Below, piece after piece: positions 38,170 to 46,662 of a stretch of 64,000 nucleotides of DNA. The position numbers were made by a program, and so were the translations under genes. Position 1 is the first letter of the stretch; each line of letters opens with the position of its first letter. This stretch comes from Micromonospora inaquosa (GTDB lineage Bacteria > Actinomycetota > Actinomycetes > Mycobacteriales > Micromonosporaceae), in contig NZ_QGSZ01000203.1 of NCBI RefSeq assembly GCF_003857055.1, positions 1-64,000 on the forward strand. The letters run 5' to 3'. The notes under the pieces were generated by a model. The model was not told the origin of the DNA, made no database searches, and saw only the letters and a program-made list of their open reading frames with translations.

Positions 38170-38412
38170 GTGGGTATCGGCACCAGCATCTTCCTGATCG
38201 CGCTCGGCGCGATCCTCACCTTCGCGATGGACGCGAGCGTCGGCGGCATCAACCTCGACGTGGTCGGCTGGATCCTGATGGGCGCCGGCGTGCTCGGCCT
38301 GATCATGACCACGCTGATCTGGGGTCGCCGCCGCCAGGTCGTCACCACCACCGAGCAGCCGGTGGAGTACCGCCAGGTCGAGGAGCGGCGGGACATCGCG
38401 CCACCGCTGTGA
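38170..38412 (+). CDS. DUF6458-like small membrane protein
   Basis: 80 residues with two membrane helices: GIGTSIFLIALGAILTFAMDA, then VGGINLDVVGWILMGAGVLGLIMTTLIWG, followed by RRRQVVTTTEQPVEYRQ and a charged tail. This is the DUF6458 type found widely in actinobacteria, of unknown role. The GTG at 38170 has an excellent AAGGAGG (38158-38164). Monocistronic between the tRNA-Gly promoter region and a convergent TetR gene. Confidence 0.8.
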   Translation: MGIGTSIFLIALGAILTFAMDASVGGINLDVVGWILMGAGVLGLIMTTLIWGRRRQVVTTTEQPVEYRQVEERRDIAPPL

Positions 38413-38495
38413 CCCGACCTGTTCCAACGCCGGCGGAGCCGGCGATCACCGCGATTCCGGGCCGGCCGCCTTCCTGAGGGCGGCCGGCTCGTCAA

Positions 38496-39077
38496 TCAGT
38501 CCAGGCAGGTGAGCGCGACCTCGGCGTACCGGGTCAGCGCCGCCCGGTCCGGGTTGATGGCCCCCATCACCCGCAGGCCCTGGAGGCTGGTCACGAGGAA
38601 GCCGGCCAGGTCGGTGGCGCTGCGGTCGGTGGTGATCTGACCTCGCAACTGCGCCTCGGCGAGCAGGTCGTAGAGCGCCAACTCCAGGGACTGGGTGGTC
38701 GAGCGAAGCCGCTCGGCGACCCGCACGTCCTGGTGCGCCCGTTCCATCGACGCGCCGACGATGAGGCAGGAGAGGTGCCGGCCGTCGCCGGTGATGTCGT
38801 CCACCGTGCCGATGAAGACCTCCCGGATGACCGCTCGCGGGTCGTTGCCGGAACGCAGCAGATCGACCATCGGGGTGGCGTAGCGCTGCCGGTACAGGTC
38901 GAGCACCGCCAGGTAGAGGCCGTCCTTACTGCCGAACGCGGCGTAGATCGAGCCGCTGCCCAGGCCTGTCGCCTCGGAGAGGTCACGCATGGAGGTGCCC
39001 TCGTAACCCTTGCTCCGGAACACGTCCATGGCCGCGCTGACCGCGGCGTCGAGGTCGAACTCACGGGTACGGGCCAT
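38496..39077 (-). CDS. TetR-family regulator
   Basis: 193 residues. N-terminal TetR helix-turn-helix: FDLDAAVSAAMDVFRSKGYEGTSMRDLSEATGLGSGSIYAAFGSKDGLYLAVLD. C-terminal ligand/dimer domain of the group with LSCLIVGASMERAHQDVRVAE. The ATG at 39077 is six bases after TAGGGT (complement at 39084-39089), with TTGTCG 18 bases further up, so the mRNA is probably leaderless. Divergent from the GNAT gene at 39194, a likely target along with itself. Confidence 0.88.
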   Translation of the reverse strand: MARTREFDLDAAVSAAMDVFRSKGYEGTSMRDLSEATGLGSGSIYAAFGSKDGLYLAVLDLYRQRYATPMVDLLRSGNDPRAVIREVFIGTVDDITGDGRHLSCLIVGASMERAHQDVRVAERLRSTTQSLELALYDLLAEAQLRGQITTDRSATDLAGFLVTSLQGLRVMGAINPDRAALTRYAEVALTCLD

Positions 39078-39193
39078 GACCGAACCCTACCCACTATCTG
39101 GAACGATCGACAAAGTACCGCTGGTCACAGCCTGTCGAAACGAGCCGTTTCCGCTGGCCGGGAGGGTGCCGGCCGCGCGTTACCATCCAGATC

Positions 39194-39928
39194 ATGGAGC
39201 CTCTCGACACGGTGCTGGCCGCGCACCGGGCGTACCTGCTCGGTTGGAACATCGGAGTCGCCGGGGGCCCCGACCTCCCGACCTACCGCAGTGACGTGCC
39301 GCACGCGCCCCTCAACGGCGTGCTGCGGGTGGCCGGGCGCACCCCCCAGGACGCGCTCGCCGAGGCCCGGCAGCGCCTGCACGGCGTACCCCGGATCTGG
39401 TGGGTTGGCCCGGACAGCGACGCCGGCACCGCTGACGGTCTGGTCGCCCTCGGCGCCGCGCAGGTCGCCCGCATGCCGATCATGACTGTGGAGATCGGCG
39501 CGGTGGCCGAGGTGCCGACTCCGGCCGGCGTGCAGATCGCCGAGAGCACCGACCTCGCCACGTTCGTCCCGGCCTATGCCCGGGTGTCTGGAATTCCGAC
39601 GGACGGTGTGGCGGCGACGATCGAACGGGAGAAGGCGTTCAGCGGTGACGGCACAGTGCTCCGGCTGGCCGGCCGCCTCGATGACGGTCGGGTCGTCGCC
39701 ACTGCCGTCGCCTGGATCAGCCACGGTCTGGTCACGCTCTATTTCGTCGGCACCCAGCCGGAGCAGCGCCGCCGGGGCATCGGCGCGGCGATGACCAGGG
39801 CCGCGCTCGATCTGGCCGGCGAACGGGGCGTCCGCACCGCCGCGCTCACCTCGTCGGCGGTCGGCGAGTCGGTCTACCGCAGCCTCGGCTTCCGGCAGGT
39901 GGGCGAGTTCCGCCTGTTGAAATTCTGA
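39194..39928 (+). CDS. GNAT-family N-acetyltransferase
   Basis: 244 residues. The C-terminal GNAT domain has the acetyl-CoA loop VGTQPEQRRRGIGAAMTRAAL and ESVYRSLGFRQVGEFRLL. The N-terminal ~100 residues (LAAHRAYLLGWNIGVAGGP...) form a degenerate extra domain seen in two-domain GNATs. Substrate unknown. TACCAT lies seven bases before the ATG, which would make a leaderless message. Divergent from the TetR gene with a 116-base gap. Confidence 0.82.
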   Translation: MEPLDTVLAAHRAYLLGWNIGVAGGPDLPTYRSDVPHAPLNGVLRVAGRTPQDALAEARQRLHGVPRIWWVGPDSDAGTADGLVALGAAQVARMPIMTVEIGAVAEVPTPAGVQIAESTDLATFVPAYARVSGIPTDGVAATIEREKAFSGDGTVLRLAGRLDDGRVVATAVAWISHGLVTLYFVGTQPEQRRRGIGAAMTRAALDLAGERGVRTAALTSSAVGESVYRSLGFRQVGEFRLLKF

Positions 39929-40013
39929 AGGCGACTGCCCACGGTGCGCCGGAAACCATTGACTACGCGGTTCAGACAGCGTTGTCTTTACTGGCACCTG
40001 GGGAGGTACGACA

Positions 40014-40526
40014 GTGATCGACGATGTGTCCCTCGTGTTCTGTGTGACCGCCGACGTGTCGGTGCGCGAACGGATGGTCCGGCGGCTGAACGGCCTCGGC
40101 ACCCTGGTGATCTGCACCGACCTCGCGGAGTTGCAGGCGATGATCGCCGGACCGGTCATCGGCGGGCCGGCCCGGCCCCCCACCGCCGCGTCCACACCGA
40201 TCCCCGCCACACCCGTCGGCGCGGCTGGCCGGATCAGCCTCGGTGACCTCACCATCGACCCGCTTGAGCACCTGGTGATGTGGCGTGGAGAACCACTGGC
40301 CCTGACCCGACTCGAGCGCAACCTGCTCACCCAACTCGCCACCGCGCCGGTCGGGGTCTGGACGTACGAGCGGCTCTTCGAATCGGTTTGGGGCTGCGCA
40401 TTCCTCGGCGACACGTCGATCCTGCACTCGGCCGTGAAGCGGTTACGTCGCAAGCTGGAGGCCGTCGACGACGCCCTGCGCGTGCACACGGTGCGGGGCA
40501 TCGGCTATCGGCTCAGCGTCGGCTGA
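40014..40526 (+). CDS. OmpR-type winged-helix protein lacking a full receiver domain
   Basis: 170 residues. The C-terminal half is a clear Trans_reg_C winged helix: ISLGDLTIDPLEHLVMWRGEPLALTRLERNLLTQLA, VWTYERLFESVWG and LHSAVKRLRRKLEAV...VRGIGYRLSVG. The N-terminal ~45 residues (VSLVFCVTADVSVRERMVRRLNGLGTLVICTDLAELQAMIAG) look like a shortened receiver without the acidic pocket or phospho-Asp. A Pro/Ala-rich linker joins them. It may be a constitutive or ligand-gated regulator, with no kinase nearby. GGGGAGG precedes the GTG. Confidence 0.82.
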   Translation: MIDDVSLVFCVTADVSVRERMVRRLNGLGTLVICTDLAELQAMIAGPVIGGPARPPTAASTPIPATPVGAAGRISLGDLTIDPLEHLVMWRGEPLALTRLERNLLTQLATAPVGVWTYERLFESVWGCAFLGDTSILHSAVKRLRRKLEAVDDALRVHTVRGIGYRLSVG

Positions 40527-40547
40527 CGACAGTGGCACCACAAGCGA

Positions 40548-40584
40548 AACGGCTCGTCACCGGGTCTTCCGATGACGAGCCGTT
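40548..40584 (-). terminator. Terminator hairpin of the Gly-Cys-Val tRNA transcript
   Basis: AACGGCTCGTCA and TGACGAGCCGTT form a perfect 12-bp stem with a 13-base loop. It lies between the 3' ends of the winged-helix gene and tRNA-Val and can serve both directions. No long T-tract follows. Confidence 0.65.
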
Positions 40585-40591
40585 CTCCTGG

Positions 40592-40663
40592 TGGGCGATA
40601 CTGGGTTTGAACCAGTGACCTCTTCCGTGTCAAGGAAGCGCGCTCCCACTGCGCCAATCGCCC
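40592..40663 (-). tRNA. tRNA-Val (anticodon GAC), second copy
   Basis: Same cloverleaf as the gene at 37831 with one difference seen, loop TTGACAC instead of CTGACAC (position 32). CCA is encoded. Last gene of the minus-strand Gly-Cys-Val cluster. Confidence 0.95.
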
Positions 40664-40676
40664 GTGCTTGTTGCCG

Positions 40677-40747
40677 AGGTGGGGACGGGATTTGAACCCG
40701 CGTACACGGCTTTGCAGGCCGTTGCCTCGCCTCTCGGCCACCCCACC
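40677..40747 (-). tRNA. tRNA-Cys (anticodon GCA)
   Basis: Minus-strand cloverleaf: acceptor GGTGGGG/CCCCACC, anticodon region CGGCCTGCAAAGCCG giving GCA, T-arm GGGTTCAAATCCC. CCA is not encoded. Thirteen bases upstream of tRNA-Val in the transcript. Confidence 0.95.
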
Positions 40748-40781
40748 GAGGTTGCCCCCGTCATGCGTGGCGGCAGCTCCG

Positions 40782-40854
40782 AGCGGACGACGGGATTCGA
40801 ACCCGCGACCCTCACCTTGGCAAGGTGATGCGCTACCAGCTGCGCTACGTCCGC
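40782..40854 (-). tRNA. tRNA-Gly (anticodon GCC), second copy
   Basis: Appears identical through the cloverleaf to the gene at 37951. First gene of the Gly-Cys-Val cluster, with a promoter-like pair of hexamers just upstream. Confidence 0.95.
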
Positions 40855-40887
40855 ACGCCCCCGGACGTTCCCGGGTGACGGATGAGA

Positions 40888-40917
40888 ACTTTAGCCGAGT
40901 AGGTGTTTGACTGCCAA
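40888..40917 (-). promoter_or_regulatory. Candidate promoter of the tRNA Gly-Cys-Val cluster
   Basis: Read on minus: TTGGCA (40912-40917), an 18-base spacer, then TAAAGT (40888-40893), about 33 bases before the tRNA-Gly 5' end. The hexamers fit a housekeeping-sigma promoter. The rest of the 389-base gap 40855-41243 shows no gene. Confidence 0.5.
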
Positions 40918-41243
40918 ATCGGGGTCGCCTCGGCGCGTCCCGGGGTGGTCGGGGCTGGATCGGAGCCCACCTTCGGCAGGCTTCCTAGGGGGCTGACCTG
41001 ATGCCCCGATCCCACACCGACCGTCACCCTCCGACATCAATAGGCAATGATCGTCATCGTCGCGTCGCAGTCCCGACCGTCGATGCCTGTGCGCCCCGGA
41101 GCTGGGCAGTAGACCTCGACGAACACCCCCAATGAAACGACCGAGGACGCCCGGAGGAAGTGTCCGGCTTCCGACTGTCACCGCGCGGATCAGCGCGTGG
41201 TGGTAACTGTTCGTGTTCGGTCGGATGGGCTACGGTAACGGTC

Positions 41244-41846
41244 GTGACGAGACGTGCGGCCGAGATCCGCCTGGATGCCCTGCTGCGCACCGCCTGCGAC
41301 GTGATCGTCGAGCGCGGTCTGGCCAACACCCGAACGGCGGACGTGGCGAACGCCGCGGGCGTGAGTCAGGCGTTGGTTTTCTACCACTTCGCCACGAAGG
41401 AACGGCTGCTCGCGCAGGCCTTCGCGTACGCGGTCGAACAGGACCTGGCCCGGCTGGACGCGGTGACCCGTTCCTCGGCCCCACCGCTGACCAAGCTCCG
41501 CCGGATCCTCAAGCTCTACACCCCGGCCGGGCGTGCGACCTCCTGGTCGATGTGGATCGACGGCTGGTCCGAATCCCTGCGTACACCCGAGTTGGAGAAG
41601 GTCTCCCGCCGGCTCGACCTGCGCTGGCGGCAGGACCTGGCTGCGGTGATCACCGCCGGGGTGGCCGACGGCACCTTCCAGTGCGCCGACCCCGACGGGG
41701 CCGCCTGGCGGATCAGCGCGGTGATGGACGGCCTCGCCGTCCAACTCGCCGTGCACGACCGGGTGATCTCCCGCCGGCAGTTCGGCGAATGGGTCCGGCT
41801 GGTCACCGCCCGGGAGCTCGGCCTGGACCCGACCGATCTGGACTGA
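41244..41846 (+). CDS. TetR-family regulator
   Basis: 200 residues. HTH: RLDALLRTACDVIVERGLANTRTADVANAAGVSQALVFYHFATKERLLAQAF. The C-terminal domain, with SWSMWIDGWSESLRTPELEKVSRRLD and DGLAVQLAVHD, resembles BetI-type TetRs that bind small organic ligands. The GTG at 41244 is preceded by TACGGT with a seven-base spacer and no ribosome site, so it may be leaderless; the codon at 41160 would add an unlikely low-complexity lead. The DinB-like gene follows after 82 bases. Confidence 0.82.
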   Translation: MTRRAAEIRLDALLRTACDVIVERGLANTRTADVANAAGVSQALVFYHFATKERLLAQAFAYAVEQDLARLDAVTRSSAPPLTKLRRILKLYTPAGRATSWSMWIDGWSESLRTPELEKVSRRLDLRWRQDLAAVITAGVADGTFQCADPDGAAWRISAVMDGLAVQLAVHDRVISRRQFGEWVRLVTARELGLDPTDLD

Positions 41847-41928
41847 GCTACGCAACCGGCACCGAACCCAGGCACCAGGCCGGGCAAAACAGGCTCGAAC
41901 CGCCCCGCCGACCGGAACAATCGGCAGC

Positions 41929-42510
41929 ATGGATCTCCTGGAGGCGTACCGCCGGAGCCTGGCCGAATTCATCGACCGGGTGGAGCAGATCACGCCCGGC
42001 CAGTGGTCCGACCCGACGCCCTGCTCGGACTGGGACGTCCGCACCCTGGTCAACCACGTGGTGACCGAGGACCGGTGGAGCGTTCCGCTGCTCGCCGGCC
42101 GGACCATCAACGAGGTCGGCGACCGGCTCGACGGTGACCAGCTCGGCGCCGACCCGATCGCGGCCGCGCGGGAGGCCGCCGCGCAGGCCGAGATCGCCGC
42201 CACCCACCCCGGCACGATCGACCGCACAGTGCAGCTCTCCGGCGGCGACACCCCGGCCGCCGAGTACCTCCAGCAACTCCTCGCCGAGCACCTCGTGCAC
42301 GGCTGGGACGTGGCGGTGGCGATCGGCGCGCAGCCGCGGCTCGACCCGGACGCGGTGCACGCCGCCGCCCAGTGGTTCGCCGGCCAGATCGACGCCTACC
42401 GGAGCAACAACCTGGTGCACACCGGGGTACGGGTGCCCGACGACGCCGACGAACAGGACCACCTGCTGGCCGCGTTCGGCCGCGACCCCGACTGGGCGCC
42501 GGGCGCCTGA
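41929..42510 (+). CDS. DinB-like / TIGR03086 maleylpyruvate isomerase-N family protein
   Basis: 193 residues, four-helix-bundle metal-binding family found in actinobacteria, with many members predicted to be mycothiol-dependent. Seen: TPCSDWDVRTLVNHVVTEDRW, AEYLQQLLAEHLVHGWDVAVAIG and the C-terminal DEQDHLLAAFGRDPDW. The His residues of NHV and EHLVHGWD fit the metal site. No substrate can be assigned. Probably monocistronic, ahead of the protease gene. Confidence 0.82.
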   Translation: MDLLEAYRRSLAEFIDRVEQITPGQWSDPTPCSDWDVRTLVNHVVTEDRWSVPLLAGRTINEVGDRLDGDQLGADPIAAAREAAAQAEIAATHPGTIDRTVQLSGGDTPAAEYLQQLLAEHLVHGWDVAVAIGAQPRLDPDAVHAAAQWFAGQIDAYRSNNLVHTGVRVPDDADEQDHLLAAFGRDPDWAPGA

Positions 42511-42574
42511 CCAATCTCGATCTGGTGGTGCGACAGCGGCTCGGGACCTTGCCGTGACCTCGGGAGACTGATAT

Positions 42575-42608
42575 CCACAGATGCGCATGCGTCACCGCGC
42601 ATCTGTGG
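42575..42608. promoter_or_regulatory. 12-bp perfect inverted repeat upstream of the protease gene
   Basis: CCACAGATGCGC and GCGCATCTGTGG flank a 10-base loop (42587-42596), ending 41 bases before the protease start. No T-tract follows. It could be an operator, a 5'-UTR hairpin or a weak terminator of the DinB-like gene. Confidence 0.5.
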
Positions 42609-42649
42609 CCGGCGACTCGCCGGCCATCCCGCTCCCACGAGGAGGTCCC

Positions 42650-45580
42650 GTGCCACGACCGGAGTGGTCACCCCCGATGAGCCGGCGTCGACGCCGGCTC
42701 ATCGCCATCCTGGCGACGACGGCGACGGCCGCCGCGCTGCTCCCCAGCGGCGTGAGCACCGCGGCTCCCACCGGCGGCGCGGCGTCCGCCGAGCGCCGGT
42801 CCGGGCCGTTCGCCGAAGGGCACGCGCCCGCCGACGCCGACAACCGCACCGGTACGGCGGCACCTGACGCCCGCCAACGCGGCCTGGCCCGCGCCGTCGA
42901 CCCCGACGTCCGGTGGAACCGGCTCGGCACCCCGCAGGCGCTCGGCCCCGGTCGCACCCCGCTCGCCACCGGGCTGCCCGCCGACCCGGAGGCCGCCGCC
43001 CGCGCCTACCTGGCCGCCAACCGCGACCTGTTCGGCATGGACGCCGCCACGGTGGCCAGCATGGAACGAGTGCTGGTCCGGCCGATCGGCAGCGGCACCG
43101 TCGTCACCCTCCGGCAACGCTTCGGCGACCTGCCCGCCGGGCCGGACGGCCTGGTCACCCTCGCGGTCGCCGACGGCAAGGTGCTCTCGGTCAGCTCATC
43201 GCTGGCCCGGAACACCGGCACGCCGGCACCGGCCACCCGCACCCCCGAGCAGGCGTACGCCGCCGCGCTCGCCGACGCCAAGCTGACCGCCGACGCGGTG
43301 GCCAGCCACACCATCCGTGCGGTAGCCGTGCCCACCCCACTGGACGGGCCCCGGGCCGGCTACGAGGTGACCATGATCGGCGCGGACACCGAGCAGCCGG
43401 CCGCGTTCACCAGCTACGTGGACGGCAGCACCGGGCAGGTGCTGGTCCGCGAGGATCTTGTCGACTTCGACTCGGACAACCCGAGCTGGGCGGTCTTCCC
43501 GGCCACCCCGCCGCGCGACCTCGGCCCCGGGCAGGACCCCCGGGTGCGCTGGTGCGGCGACCCCACCCCCGGCTGCCAGGCGGCCTTCCGCGACCCGGCC
43601 ACCGGCCAACAGTGGGACGTCGACGCGGCCACCGGCACGCCGACCTTCACCTCACGCGGCAACTCGGCCAACACGGTGCTGTCCTGGGGTGCCAACACCC
43701 CTGTCGTTCCGGCCCCCACCAGCCCGGAACGCCGCTACGAGTACCCCTTCACCGACCAGTGGCACCAGGCTCGCTGCAACCCGGCGGTGTTCACCTCCGC
43801 CCAGCGCAACGACGCGGACGCGTCGATCGCCAACCTCTTCGCCATGCACAACCGGATGCACGACTGGTCGTACCAGCTGGGCTTCACCGAGTCGGCGTGG
43901 AACCTCCAGGCGGTCAACCTCACCCCGTCCGGGCTGGGCGGTGACGCCGAGCAGGGCCGCGCCCAGCAGGGCGCGCTGAGCGGCAACCGGAACAACGCCA
44001 ACCAGGGCACCCCGCGCGACGGGCTGCCGCCGACCACCAACATGTACCTGTGGCAGCCGCAGGCCGGCGGGCCGTACCCACCGTGCGTGGACGGCGACTA
44101 CGACATGACGGTGATCGGCCACGAGTACACCCACGCGATCACCAACCGGATGATCGCCGGCCCGGACAGCGGGATCAGCGGCCACCAGGGCGGGTCGATG
44201 GGTGAGTCGTGGGGCGACCTGCTCGCCGCCGAGTACCTCTTCCAGCACGGGCTGCGCGCACCCGGCGAGTCTCCCTTCGTCACCGGCGGCTACGTCACCG
44301 GCAACCTGGTCAGCGGCATCCGCAACTACGACCTGAGCCGCAGCCCGCTCAACTACTCCGACATCGGTTACAACACCGCCGGCCCCGCCGTGCACGCCGA
44401 CGGGGAGATCTGGGGCGCCACCAACTTCCGGGTCCGCTCCGCCCTGGTCAAGCGGTACGGCCTCGGCACCCCCCAGCGGCAGCTCGACTGCGCGCAGGGC
44501 AAGGTCGCGGCCGACCAGTGCCCGGGCAACCGGCGCTGGTCGCAGCTGGTCTTCGACTCGTTCCTGTTGCAGGCCGCCAGCCAGGTCAGCATGCTCGACA
44601 TGCGGGACAACATGCTCACCGCCGACCTGCTCCGCTTCGGCGGCGCGAACCAGGATCTGATCTGGACCGAGTTCGCCCGCTCCGGGATGGGCCGCGACGC
44701 CGCCACCAACGGTGCCGGCGACACCGACCCGACGCCCAGTTTCGCCTCGCCGCGCGGCGGCAACGCGACGCTCACCCTGCGTCCGCGCGGGGACAGCGCC
44801 GACGCGCCGATCCGGGTGTACGTCGGGGCGTACGAGGCGCGGGCCGTGCCGGTGGCCGACACCGACCCGGCGACGCCCATCCCGGACACTGTGGAGTTGG
44901 TGGCCGGCACGTACGACCTGCTCGCCGTGGCCCCCGGCTTCGGGCACCAGCGGCTCAGCGTGGTCGCCAAGGCAGGTCAGGAGGGCTACGTCGACCTGCG
45001 GATGAGCCGCAACCTCGCCTCCGCCGCGTCCGGCGCCACCATCAGCGGCGACGGGGTCAACCTCGACCGGGTCGTCGACGACACCGAGGCGACGAACTGG
45101 GCCTCCCTGGACGGGGTCGCCGGTCGGCAGCTCACCGTGGCGCTGCCCGGGGACGCCCCGCAGACGGTCAAGCGGGTGAACGTCAGCGCGATGCTGCGCC
45201 CGGCGATCACCGGCGACGCCGACACCGGCGCGCAGAACGCGCTCACCGCGCTGCGCTCGTTCGCGGTGTCCGCCTGCAACGCGAAGACCACCGACTGCGC
45301 GGACCCGGCGCGCTGGCAGCGCATCTACACCAGCGCGGCGGACGCGTTCCCCGGCGGGGCGTACCGGGCGTACAACCGGGACATCAACCTGCGGACGTTC
45401 GCGGTACCCACCACCCTCGCCACCCACCTGCGACTCGAGGTGCTGGCGAGCCAGTGCACCGGCGGCCCGCACTACGCGGGCGAGCAGGACGACGACCCGG
45501 CCACGACGACGGACTGCGCGACCGCCAGCCCGGCCCGGAGTCAGGTCAGGATCGCCGAGTTCCAGGCGTTCTCGAAGTGA
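42650..45580 (+). CDS. Secreted M36 (fungalysin-type) metalloprotease
   Basis: 976 residues. Signal peptide: SRRRRRLIAILATTATAAALLPSGVSTAAP. A propeptide of FTP/PepSY type runs to about 290 (ARAYLAANRDLFGMD, VTLRQRFGDLPAGPDGLV, YEVTMIGADTEQPAAFTSYVDGSTGQVL). The M36 catalytic domain has HEYTH at about 491-495 and the third zinc ligand Glu in GGSMGESWGDLLAAEY (about 518). A C-terminal extension includes a discoidin-like module (NLASAASG...NLDRVVDDTEATNWASLDG). The GTG at 42650 with GAGGAGG is preferred over the ATG at 42581, which lies inside the inverted repeat. It probably digests extracellular protein. Confidence 0.9.
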   Translation: MPRPEWSPPMSRRRRRLIAILATTATAAALLPSGVSTAAPTGGAASAERRSGPFAEGHAPADADNRTGTAAPDARQRGLARAVDPDVRWNRLGTPQALGPGRTPLATGLPADPEAAARAYLAANRDLFGMDAATVASMERVLVRPIGSGTVVTLRQRFGDLPAGPDGLVTLAVADGKVLSVSSSLARNTGTPAPATRTPEQAYAAALADAKLTADAVASHTIRAVAVPTPLDGPRAGYEVTMIGADTEQPAAFTSYVDGSTGQVLVREDLVDFDSDNPSWAVFPATPPRDLGPGQDPRVRWCGDPTPGCQAAFRDPATGQQWDVDAATGTPTFTSRGNSANTVLSWGANTPVVPAPTSPERRYEYPFTDQWHQARCNPAVFTSAQRNDADASIANLFAMHNRMHDWSYQLGFTESAWNLQAVNLTPSGLGGDAEQGRAQQGALSGNRNNANQGTPRDGLPPTTNMYLWQPQAGGPYPPCVDGDYDMTVIGHEYTHAITNRMIAGPDSGISGHQGGSMGESWGDLLAAEYLFQHGLRAPGESPFVTGGYVTGNLVSGIRNYDLSRSPLNYSDIGYNTAGPAVHADGEIWGATNFRVRSALVKRYGLGTPQRQLDCAQGKVAADQCPGNRRWSQLVFDSFLLQAASQVSMLDMRDNMLTADLLRFGGANQDLIWTEFARSGMGRDAATNGAGDTDPTPSFASPRGGNATLTLRPRGDSADAPIRVYVGAYEARAVPVADTDPATPIPDTVELVAGTYDLLAVAPGFGHQRLSVVAKAGQEGYVDLRMSRNLASAASGATISGDGVNLDRVVDDTEATNWASLDGVAGRQLTVALPGDAPQTVKRVNVSAMLRPAITGDADTGAQNALTALRSFAVSACNAKTTDCADPARWQRIYTSAADAFPGGAYRAYNRDINLRTFAVPTTLATHLRLEVLASQCTGGPHYAGEQDDDPATTTDCATASPARSQVRIAEFQAFSK

Positions 45581-45621
45581 CACCGTGGGGCCGGCGGCAC
45601 CCCGCCGGCCCCACGGCCAGA

Positions 45622-46485
45622 TCAGCGGTGCGCCCGGCGCCAGGGGTCGGCCACGGCCGGGCGCTCCCAGCGCCGGTCCACCGGGGGCTCGTCGGCCTCG
45701 TCGGTGTCCCCGGCGGCGGCCCGGGTCAGCTGCCGCAGCCGCAGCAGCAGCCCCATGCCGAGGAAGAGCAGCAGCCCGCCGAGCAGGAACGCGACCTGCA
45801 CCACGCCGAACGCGCCGGACTGCGAGACCGGACGGTTGGCCGCCGGTGGTGCGGCGTCCGCCGGATACTCGGCGACCGGCTCCTCCGTCGCCGCGCTCTC
45901 GTCCTCGGTCGGCGCACTCGCGGCTTCGGTGGGCTCCGGTGGGGTCCTCGTCGGCTTCGGCTTGCTGGTCGGGGCACCGCCCACCCCCACCACCGAACGG
46001 GTGGCGGTCTGCCGGGCCAGCAGACGCAGGTTGGCGTCGTACGCCTCAGCGGCGAGGGTGACCCGCCCCTGGGTGACGTCCTCGGCGAAGGCCACCCGGT
46101 AGCGGGCGGTGACCGTGCGGCCTGGGCAGAGCGTGCCCGGGTCGAGCTGCCGGTCGGTCAGCCGGGCCACGTCACCCTCGGTACGGATCTCCAGCGGGAA
46201 GTCGCCGTTCTCCTCCACCCGGTCCATCTTCACCTGGTCGAGCCGGAGGCCCTGCACGCTGAGCACCATCGACCAGCGCACCTTGGCGCACCCGCCGCGC
46301 CGATCCGTCTGGGAGACCACCGCGGAGATCGTCCGCACCTGCTCGCCGGCGGTGAACCGTCCCGGCAGGCCGCTCATCTCGGTGGTGAAGGCCGCCTGTG
46401 CCGGGGCGGCCGCCGCCAGCTCCACCCCGCTCAGACAGGCCAGCACCACCCCTGCCCTCAGCGCATACCGCCACACCGTCACCAC
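45622..46485 (-). CDS. Secreted, membrane-anchored protein of unknown function
   Basis: About 287 residues. It has an N-terminal signal segment (VWRYALRAGVVLACLSGVELAAAAPAQA) and an all-beta-like extracellular part with two Cys (GGCAKVRWSM, GTLCPGRTV) that could form a disulfide. A Pro/Thr/Glu-rich stalk follows (TSKPKPTRTPPEPTEAASAPTEDES), then one transmembrane helix (FGVVQVAFLLGGLLLFLGMGLLLRL) and a basic cytoplasmic tail. The layout is that of a cell-surface anchored protein. The GTG at 46485 is chosen because CGGAGG lies before it. Convergent with the M36 protease gene. Confidence 0.75.
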   Translation of the reverse strand: MVTVWRYALRAGVVLACLSGVELAAAAPAQAAFTTEMSGLPGRFTAGEQVRTISAVVSQTDRRGGCAKVRWSMVLSVQGLRLDQVKMDRVEENGDFPLEIRTEGDVARLTDRQLDPGTLCPGRTVTARYRVAFAEDVTQGRVTLAAEAYDANLRLLARQTATRSVVGVGGAPTSKPKPTRTPPEPTEAASAPTEDESAATEEPVAEYPADAAPPAANRPVSQSGAFGVVQVAFLLGGLLLFLGMGLLLRLRQLTRAAAGDTDEADEPPVDRRWERPAVADPWRRAHR

Positions 46486-46662
46486 CGCCGTCCTCCGTTC
46501 GGTCGCCTCCACTGGGCAACGCTAGAAGCGGGGCACCGGCCCGACCAGACGGGTGTGTTCGCACCGGACGGCAAGGCTGGTGTGGGTTTTCACCGACCGT
46601 GGTGAACCGGTCACCGCTCCCCCGCGACACGCCGGCAGTCGGGCCGCTGGGAGAATCACGCC

